From NCBI GenBank assembly GCA_964438735.1, contig CAYTLW010000018.1, positions 24,827-88,826 of the forward strand: 64,000 nucleotides of DNA, in the 5' to 3' direction. The DNA is from CAYTLW01 sp964438735. Lineage in GTDB: Bacteria > Myxococcota_A > UBA9042. Below, piece by piece: positions 57,984-64,000 of this stretch; positions within the stretch are counted from its first letter, which is position 1; each line of letters starts with the position of its first letter. Below the pieces are notes generated by a model. The model saw only the letters and a list, made by a program, of their open reading frames with translations, was not told the DNA's origin and did no database searches. Made by a program: the position numbers and the translations under genes.

Positions 57984-59555
57984 TCAGGAGTCCGGCGCCT
58001 GGGCAAGCTCCGGTTGTTCGTCGAGCATGCGATACAAGGTCGCTCGACTGATCCCCAAACGCAGGGCTGTCTGCTTTCGATTCCCCTTCAGGCGGGTCAT
58101 CGTCAGCCGGATTCCCGCCTTCTTCAGCTCGGCGATGCTGGGCAGGGATTCCTCGCCGGGGAACGCGCTCTGCAACGCCCTGTCCAGGCGAGCTTCGACC
58201 GACAACGGAGCGCCGATTCGGTCGGCGATGCGGATCACCTCCGCGCCGTTGTCTGCCTGGGCGGGCGCCGCGACGACCTGCTGCTGAGGCCGGCCATTGT
58301 CATCGGGGCGCGCCTCCGGGGCGCTGCCGTTGCTCTCGCCTCGCCGCCGGGCGAACGACGACGGCAGGTGGTGGATGGTCACCTGCTCGCTGTTGCAGAC
58401 CACCGCCGCGTGACTCATCACGTTGTGCAGCTGGCGGACATTGCCCGGCCACGGATGACCGAGCAGGAGGTGCAGCATGGAGCCGGCGATCACCGGCACC
58501 TTCCGCCCTTCGGCGGCGCACGCTTCTTCGAGAAAGTCGCGGGCGAGCTGCTCGATATCTTCGGTCCGGCTGGCCAAATCCGGCACGTCCAGCGTGAACA
58601 CGGCGAGGCGATAGTACAGGTCCTCTCGGAAGAGATTCTCAGCGACCATCTGGCTGAGATCCCGGTTGGTCGCCGAGATCACGCGAACATCCACGCTCAC
58701 CTCTTTGGTGCCGCCCAGGCGCTCGAATCGACCGTCTTGCACCACGCGCAGGATCTTGGCCTGCAGGGGCAGAGACATCTCGCCGATTTCGTCGAGGAAG
58801 ATGGTGCCGCCATTGGCGAGCTCGAACTTGCCGATTTTGCGGGTCACGGCGCCGGTAAACGCACCGCGCTCGTAGCCCAACAGTTCGCTCTCCAGCAGGT
58901 TGTCCGGGATGCCGGCGCAATTGACCGCGATGAAGCGTTCGTCGCGCCGGGGTCCGCCAGCGTGGATGGATCGGGCGACCACCTCTTTGCCGGTGCCGCT
59001 GGCGCCCTGGATCAAGACGCTGACGCGCGACTTGGCGAGCTGCTGAATGCCGGCCAGCACCGGCTTCATCGCGGGCGCCTTGGAGACGATCTGAATCTGC
59101 CTTTCGTCACTGCCGTGGTGGCCGCCCGACAGCTGTTCGATGGTGCGCTCATTGTCCATCGCGGCGAAAGCGTTGCGGGTCGACGCGAGCACCCGTCCGA
59201 ACAGGCCGTCTCCGCCTTTGGTGATGAAGTCGAAGGCGCCGGCGTTGGTGGCCGACATCATGACGTCGTATTCGTCATTGCCGGTGATGACGATGATACG
59301 GTTGGCCGGGTTGAGCGCCTGCAGCCGTTCGAGGATGCTCAGACCCTGCTCATCGGGCAGCCCGAGGTCCAGGAAGATCACCCCGTGGTGGCCTTTCTTG
59401 ACCGCCTTGATGGCCGCGGCGGCGGTGCTGCCCGTAGCCACGATGTAGCCCCAGTCCTTGAGCCATCCTTTGAGCGTGTCCACCATCGCATCGTTGTCAT
59501 CGATGACGAGAACGGAGCGGGTCTGGCCGGTCTGGGGCACGCGTTGATTCTCCAA
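57984..59555 (-). CDS. Sigma-54-dependent response regulator (NtrC family)
   Basis: 523 residues; TTG start at 59555 (GTG five codons on is possible). Receiver domain with phospho-acceptor Asp63 (VIFLDLGLPDEQG); AAA+ domain with Walker A GASGTGKE (184-191), the sigma-54-contacting GAFTGA loop (231-236), TIFLDEIGEMSLPLQAKILRV and the arginine-finger region; then a linker and a Fis-type HTH (GNRKQTALRLGISRATLYRML). So it activates sigma-54 promoters on phosphorylation. No partner kinase is adjacent, and the gene converges with DUF2520 (7 bases). Confidence 0.95.
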   Translation of the reverse strand: MENQRVPQTGQTRSVLVIDDNDAMVDTLKGWLKDWGYIVATGSTAAAAIKAVKKGHHGVIFLDLGLPDEQGLSILERLQALNPANRIIVITGNDEYDVMMSATNAGAFDFITKGGDGLFGRVLASTRNAFAAMDNERTIEQLSGGHHGSDERQIQIVSKAPAMKPVLAGIQQLAKSRVSVLIQGASGTGKEVVARSIHAGGPRRDERFIAVNCAGIPDNLLESELLGYERGAFTGAVTRKIGKFELANGGTIFLDEIGEMSLPLQAKILRVVQDGRFERLGGTKEVSVDVRVISATNRDLSQMVAENLFREDLYYRLAVFTLDVPDLASRTEDIEQLARDFLEEACAAEGRKVPVIAGSMLHLLLGHPWPGNVRQLHNVMSHAAVVCNSEQVTIHHLPSSFARRRGESNGSAPEARPDDNGRPQQQVVAAPAQADNGAEVIRIADRIGAPLSVEARLDRALQSAFPGEESLPSIAELKKAGIRLTMTRLKGNRKQTALRLGISRATLYRMLDEQPELAQAPDS

Positions 59556-59733
59556 TATGCGATTCGCAGCAATTCACGGCAACACGGTGCAGCCGCGACG
59601 GACGGGTGTTTCAGGTTGAGACATAGAGTAGTCGCGCCAAGGCGGGAATGCAAGCCCCACGGCGGCTCGCACCGCGCGATTGGCCGACCTGTACGGCGGC
59701 CGACAATGGCGAGCACTGGGCTGTTCTTCGGAC

Positions 59734-61731
59734 TCAGATCTCGTCGGGCGCGACGATCTCGCCAGCGATGGCGGAGGCGGCGACCACCAGCGGGCTGGCG
59801 AGCCAGACATTGCCCGGACCGCTCCGACCGGGGAAGTTCCGGTTGATGGCCGAAATGGTCACCTGATCGGGCCGCTGAGAGACTCCCGGCCCGGCGCGGA
59901 TGCAGGCGCCACAGCTGGGGTCGATGAGATGGGCGCCGGCAGCGGCGAAGATCTCGGGATAGCCCTTGTCGATGGCGTATTGCTTGATGCGCTGGCTGCC
60001 ATACTGAATGTACAGGTCCACCCCATCGGCGACCGTCTTGCCGTCGGCCACCGCGCGTCCAAGGATTGCGGCGTACATGTCCATGTCGGCCATCTTGCCG
60101 CCGGTGCACGAGCCGCCATAAGCGATATCGATGGGCACGGCTTCGTCCAGGTCGGCCAGCGGCACGCCATTTCGAGGATCGCCGGGTCGGGCGACCATCA
60201 TCGCCAGGTCATCGAGATGGATGTGGAAGGTCTGGTCGTAGGTGGCGCCCGGGTCCGGCCGTAGCAGGCGCTCAGCGATCGGTTCCAGGTCCAATTCGGG
60301 CCGCATGGCGGCCAGGTAGTCCATGACCACCTCGTCGGCGGCGATGATGCCCGAGGTCGCGCCGGCTTCGACGGCCATATTGGTCAGGGTGGCGCGCTCG
60401 TCCAGGCTCATCGCACTGACGCCCGGACCACCAAATTCCAACACCTTGGCGATGCTGTTGCCGTCCCGAATCCAGGGCAGGGCCATCAGGTGCAGCATCA
60501 CATCCTTGGCGGTGATGCCGGCGGGCAATGAGCCCGTGAGTTCGACGCGCACCGACTGGGGCACGCGCACCCGTACGTCGTTCGTATACCAGGAGTTCGC
60601 CATCTCGCTGGAGCCGACGCCAAACGCGAAACAGCCCAGGGCGCCCGCGGTGCAGGTGTGGCTGTCGGTGCCGACCACGATGTCGCCCGGCCACGCGAGG
60701 TCTTCCAGGACCGCGTTATGGCAGATGGCCTCGCTGCCGGTGCCGTCCGCCTTCTCGTCGTACAGGCGGATGCCCTGTGTGGCGCAGAATTGTCGCTGGA
60801 TCGTGGCCAGATTGGTCGCCTTTTCGAGCAGGCCCATGGCCCGATGTTCCGGGCTCATGACGCCGCCGAGGAAGGTCAGGTGATCCCGGAAGGCGAAGAC
60901 CTGCTCCGGCGTGGTCACGCGCGCGTCCGCGCCCAGGGCGGCATAGAACGCGGCCTGGCCCATGGCGGTGGTGTAATCGTGGGAAAAGCGGATGCCCGTG
61001 CGGACGAATACGGCATCGCCGGGGGCGACCGCTTCGACGCCCAGGGCGCCCGTGGTGGCGTCGACGATGGCGCTGCGCGCGATGACCTTCTCCACCAGGG
61101 TCATGGGACGCGCTGGCGTATTGACCTCAGGCGGTCGCACCTCGCCGGCGAGGCGAGCGCGGTTGTAGGCGAACAGGCCGCCCCGGCGGACCACCTCGGC
61201 GGCGACCGGATCCAGGCCCCGGGTGAACTCCTCCAGGGGGATGGTTTCGCCCGCCGCGATGCGGTCGATGAGGCCGAAATCCGTGGACGTGAGCAGCCCG
61301 ATGTTGTGGCAGTTGTTTCGGTAGATCTTCTCCAACGTCTGGGCGATCACCAGCCGGATGCCGGCGGCCTGCTCGGAGTAGGGCGCGGTCTCGCGACTGG
61401 AACCACATCCCTTGGATTTGCCGGAGACGATGACGGCGAAATCGCCGCCCTTGATGTCACCGGGACCGATGGCACCGCCGCGCAGGCCCACCAGGGGATA
61501 CTCACCAAGGGCCTCGTCAAAGTGGAAGCAGACCCAGCCGGGCGTGAGCTCGTCGGTCGAGATGTTGTCCACCAGCGCGCGATCCGGCTGCCAGGGCAGG
61601 TCCTGGCCGGCAACCTGGGCAGCGATGGCCTCGTTGTCGTCGTACAGGAAAAGGAATCGACCGTCGAAGCGGACACTGTCCGGGTTCGCTGTGGTCGCGG
61701 AAGACGGCTGTGCATTGCCCGTGTCGGCCAT
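59734..61731 (-). CDS. Aconitase-family hydratase with swivel domain first
   Basis: 665 residues. Residues ~20-205 form the swivel (LeuD-like) domain, with KSKGCGSSRETAPYSEQAAG; the rest is the LeuC/aconitase catalytic part with GTDSHTCTAGALGCFAFGVG, IAYGGSCTGGKM and DPSCGACIRAGPGVS, giving the three Cys for a 4Fe-4S cluster. The domain order is the reverse of classical aconitase A and like AcnB without its HEAT domain, or a LeuD-LeuC fusion. Could be isopropylmalate isomerase, homoaconitase or aconitase; context (arginine genes downstream) does not decide. Confidence 0.87.
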   Translation of the reverse strand: MADTGNAQPSSATTANPDSVRFDGRFLFLYDDNEAIAAQVAGQDLPWQPDRALVDNISTDELTPGWVCFHFDEALGEYPLVGLRGGAIGPGDIKGGDFAVIVSGKSKGCGSSRETAPYSEQAAGIRLVIAQTLEKIYRNNCHNIGLLTSTDFGLIDRIAAGETIPLEEFTRGLDPVAAEVVRRGGLFAYNRARLAGEVRPPEVNTPARPMTLVEKVIARSAIVDATTGALGVEAVAPGDAVFVRTGIRFSHDYTTAMGQAAFYAALGADARVTTPEQVFAFRDHLTFLGGVMSPEHRAMGLLEKATNLATIQRQFCATQGIRLYDEKADGTGSEAICHNAVLEDLAWPGDIVVGTDSHTCTAGALGCFAFGVGSSEMANSWYTNDVRVRVPQSVRVELTGSLPAGITAKDVMLHLMALPWIRDGNSIAKVLEFGGPGVSAMSLDERATLTNMAVEAGATSGIIAADEVVMDYLAAMRPELDLEPIAERLLRPDPGATYDQTFHIHLDDLAMMVARPGDPRNGVPLADLDEAVPIDIAYGGSCTGGKMADMDMYAAILGRAVADGKTVADGVDLYIQYGSQRIKQYAIDKGYPEIFAAAGAHLIDPSCGACIRAGPGVSQRPDQVTISAINRNFPGRSGPGNVWLASPLVVAASAIAGEIVAPDEI

Positions 61732-61868
61732 GTCTGCTCTCGGCGATGGGGTTGGGGAGGGCAGGGGGCGCCCCGCAGGCCAGCAAGTTAGGGCCGCGGC
61801 GGTCCAGGCGCAAGGGCTCGGGCCCTTCAGGACCGTGAGCGAGGGTGAAGAGAGGCGTACGTCCGAGC

Positions 61869-62555
61869 TCAGCGGAAGAAGACGACGAAGCCGACACCGC
61901 CCGAAAACCCACCTCGGAAGAGGGCGAATTCAACCGAGTCGGCGGGCGCGCCCGTGAGCGGGTTGCCCTTGCTGCCGGCCATGGCGACCAGCGGGCCGAC
62001 GGCGGCCGAAAAGGCGAAGTGGTCGCCCAGGAAATACACCGCCCGCAGGGGCACCTCGAGGCTGACCCCGGCGCGCAGGCCCACCGCGTCGCCCGTGGTC
62101 GCATCCACCCCACGATACAGGCCCACACCCAGGCGGACACCGGTCGACAGGTTGACGCGCGGCGCGCGGAAGAGATTGTAGTGGGTGCCCAGCGACAGGA
62201 AGCCGCCAAGCCGACCGTCCTGGAAGCCACCCGTGGCCTTGGCGATGTAGGCGCCCTGGGCGCCGACGATGGCCTCGAATCCCCACTGCCTGTAGTAGGC
62301 ATGAAACGACATGCCGGAGGCGCGGATCGCTGGCCGTTCGGTGTCGACGCCCTCGCCGTAGCTCGCATAGCGTGGGCCATCTCCCAAGGCCGTGAGCGTC
62401 TCCTCCCAGCCGATGCCGAACTTGCCGTGCACCGTATAGGCGGCCGCCGGTCGGGCGGAGCTCAGGACAACCAGGCAGGCCAGCAACGCCAGGCCGGTCC
62501 CTGCACACTGCAGGCGGCGAGTCCATCGCTGCGGTCTGGCGGGTGGGCTGGGCAC
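61869..62555 (-). CDS. Outer-membrane beta-barrel-like protein
   Basis: 228 residues from the GTG at 62555 (VPSPPARPQR). Signal peptide (1-40, ending RPAAA) precedes KFGIGWEETLTAL and repeated amphipathic strands rich in Gly and aromatics (MSFHAYYRQWGFEAIVGAQGAY, GFLSLGTHYNL), ending with a terminal aromatic-basic FVVFFR. An 8- to 10-stranded barrel is likely. Function unknown. It follows argB by 64 bases on the same strand. Confidence 0.75.
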   Translation of the reverse strand: MPSPPARPQRWTRRLQCAGTGLALLACLVVLSSARPAAAYTVHGKFGIGWEETLTALGDGPRYASYGEGVDTERPAIRASGMSFHAYYRQWGFEAIVGAQGAYIAKATGGFQDGRLGGFLSLGTHYNLFRAPRVNLSTGVRLGVGLYRGVDATTGDAVGLRAGVSLEVPLRAVYFLGDHFAFSAAVGPLVAMAGSKGNPLTGAPADSVEFALFRGGFSGGVGFVVFFR

Positions 62556-62619
62556 GGCGACTCCGTTGTGGCAACGACTCCCTGTGTACCGCCTTCGGAC
62601 CCGGCCGGCAATGGCACCC

Positions 62620-63435
62620 TCAGGCGGTGATCCGCGTGCGCAGACCTGGGCCGCCGGCCAGCGCCATGGACACGGGCGCCTCATCGCCGGCGCCCACAAT
62701 CCACGCCGCGCCCACGCCACCGCGCACGACGAGCCCGATCTCGTCGAGTTTGGCGATCATACCGCCCTGCACCACGCCATCGTCGATGAGGTCGGCGATG
62801 CTGGACACCGGAATCTCGGCGAGGTGGCTTTCGGGTCGCTTCAGGTCCCCAAAGACGCCCGGCACATCGGCGACGTAGACCACGTCGTCGAATGGCATGG
62901 CCGTGGCGATGGAACGGACCAGGGTGTCTGCGTTGAGGTTGAGCAGCTGACCGTCGGCGTCGACGACCGGCGAGGACAGAATCGGCGTGTAACCACCTGC
63001 CCAGAGATGCTCGACCAGGTGCGGGTCGACGGCCTTCGCGTCGGCGACCAGGCCAAAGTCCACCGGCTCAGATTCTCCGGCCACCTGCCGCGGCGGACGC
63101 CGCACGCCAAGGACGAATCGGCCCGCTGCAGCCGGGGTCGCCACCGCCCGGAGTCCGGCACCGAGGGCCGCGGCCAGCAGCTCGCCGCCCACCTGGCCGA
63201 TGAGGCTCATCTCGACGATCTCCAGCATCGCGGCATCGGTCACCCGCCGACCGCTTCGGAATTCGGGTTCGTGGCCCAGGCGGCGGGCCAGACCGGTGGC
63301 CTGCGGACCTCCGCCGTGGACCACCAGCAGCTGCACATCGGTGGCGGTGACAGCGGCCAGGTCGGCCATCAATCGGCGGCGATCGGGAGCGGTCGCAAGG
63401 GCGGCGCCGCCGTATTTGACGAGAACTCGCCTCAT
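62620..63435 (-). CDS. argB: Acetylglutamate kinase
   Basis: About 271 residues. Amino-acid kinase fold: VLVKYGGAAL, VVHGGGPQATGLARR, NLNADTLVRSIA, and GGMIAKLDEIGLVV near the end. Second step of arginine synthesis. The ATG at 63435 overlaps the argC stop (ATGA); a GTG two codons earlier is possible. The LysZ alternative, acting on LysW-bound substrates, cannot be excluded, but no LysW is seen. Confidence 0.9.
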   Translation of the reverse strand: MRRVLVKYGGAALATAPDRRRLMADLAAVTATDVQLLVVHGGGPQATGLARRLGHEPEFRSGRRVTDAAMLEIVEMSLIGQVGGELLAAALGAGLRAVATPAAAGRFVLGVRRPPRQVAGESEPVDFGLVADAKAVDPHLVEHLWAGGYTPILSSPVVDADGQLLNLNADTLVRSIATAMPFDDVVYVADVPGVFGDLKRPESHLAEIPVSSIADLIDDGVVQGGMIAKLDEIGLVVRGGVGAAWIVGAGDEAPVSMALAGGPGLRTRITA

Positions 63436-63908
63436 GGCCACAGCGAAGGCCGTTCGAGACCGGCCCGCTCATCGAAGTCGCACATTACGTTCATGGCCTG
63501 CACGGCCTGGCCGGCGCCGCCCTTGACCAGGTTGTCCAGGGCGCTGTGGGCGACGACCGTTCGCCGTCCGTTGGCGACGATCTCACCGACGCTCAGGCCC
63601 ACATCGCAGTACATGCTGCCGGCGATTGCGCCCACCTGGGGCAGCCGACCGCGGACCACCCGCACAAAGGGCTCATCGGCATATTGCTCGGCCATGACGG
63701 CGTGCAATCGCTCGGCCGGCACGGCGGCGTCCACCTCCACGAAGCAGGTGGTCAGGATGCCGCGTACCAGGGGCGCCGAGACCGGAACGAAGTCCAGCAC
63801 GAGGTCCGTGGCGCCGGCCCGATTGAGGCTCTGCTCGATCTCGGGCGTGTGTTGATGATTGAGGGCGCGATAGGGGCGCAGCGTTCCCGCCCGCAACGGG
63901 TGATGTGT
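63432..63908 (-). CDS. argC: N-acetyl-gamma-glutamyl-phosphate reductase, C-terminal part
   Basis: The visible ~159 residues carry YRALNHQHTPEIEQSL, VLDFVPVSAPLVRGILTTCF, the ArgC-type TVVAHSALDNLVKGGAGQAVQAMN and a short tail. The catalytic His is in the HQHTPE stretch. The 5' part is cut by the contig end, as the sequence past 63908 turns into G/C homopolymer. Third step of arginine synthesis, in an argC-argB operon. Confidence 0.88.
   Translation of the reverse strand, partial: THHPLRAGTLRPYRALNHQHTPEIEQSLNRAGATDLVLDFVPVSAPLVRGILTTCFVEVDAAVPAERLHAVMAEQYADEPFVRVVRGRLPQVGAIAGSMYCDVGLSVGEIVANGRRTVVAHSALDNLVKGGAGQAVQAMNVMCDFDERAGLERPSLWP

Positions 63909-64000
<92 letters not shown>

Overview
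The window looks like one end of a contig from a high-GC, Gram-negative bacterium with many exported lipoproteins. I think it is most likely a member of Myxococcota or a related former deltaproteobacterial lineage. The grounds are strong G/C third positions, about ten predicted lipoproteins, a full ExbB-ExbD-TonB set with a TonB-dependent receptor, a bactofilin, a DUF4157 protein, an LTA-synthase-like sulfatase, Cys/Asp-rich CDDGDxCT repeats and a PHA regulator. The placement rests on gene content only; no rRNA or tRNA gene was seen. The last ~90 bases are G/C homopolymer and look like a contig-end artefact.

Layout. 0-11 kb: 3' end of prfA; an exported protein of unknown function; a minus-strand operon exbB-exbD-tonB-lipoprotein; divergent from it relA/spoT, a paralogous lipoprotein, and a TonB-dependent receptor carrying its own TonB-C domain. 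11-19 kb: a minus-strand run of acyl-CoA ligase, polyprenol-type glycosyltransferase, bactofilin, carbamate kinase, ornithine carbamoyltransferase, a parvulin-like lipoprotein and a PHP-domain lipoprotein. 19-28 kb: small lipoprotein, typA, BI-1 protein, a PilT-like protein with a broken Walker A, an exported basic protein, PhaR, tungstate transporter tupABC, and a divergent UbiA plus radical-SAM operon whose start codon lies inside a hairpin. 28-38 kb: yebC, lipoprotein, tyrS; a RibBA protein with a degenerate RibB half; GT2, polysaccharide deacetylase, YqeY and GT4. 38-49 kb: a beta-helix protein, a lipoprotein with a new N-terminal domain, an HExxH-type (putative peptide hydroxylase) gene overlapping a Cys/Asp-repeat FGE-domain lipoprotein, a DUF4157 protein, a membrane protein plus LTA-synthase-like enzyme, and a thioredoxin-fold lipoprotein with an in-frame UGA. 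49-64 kb: two GH13 glycogen enzymes, a lipoprotein with a NACHT-like P-loop, a small Sm-like protein, namZ-nadD-DUF2520, a sigma-54 activator, an aconitase-family enzyme with the swivel domain first, an outer-membrane protein, argB and partial argC.

Most exciting: (1) a probable undescribed selenoprotein at 47783-48991. It is a lipoprotein whose thioredoxin-like domain has a U-x-x-C motif; an in-frame UGA is followed at once by a 14-bp SECIS-like hairpin. Standard gene callers would split it in two. Its N-terminal domain recurs in a second lipoprotein at 38477-39946, defining a family. (2) An HExxH enzyme translationally coupled to a protein with ten CDDGDxCT-type repeats, a plausible enzyme-substrate pair for Asp modification. 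(3) A predicted extracytoplasmic lipoprotein with NACHT-like NTPase motifs. (4) A TonB energised system with duplicated lipoproteins on both sides of relA. Functions were assigned by reading the translated sequences; no searches were run.
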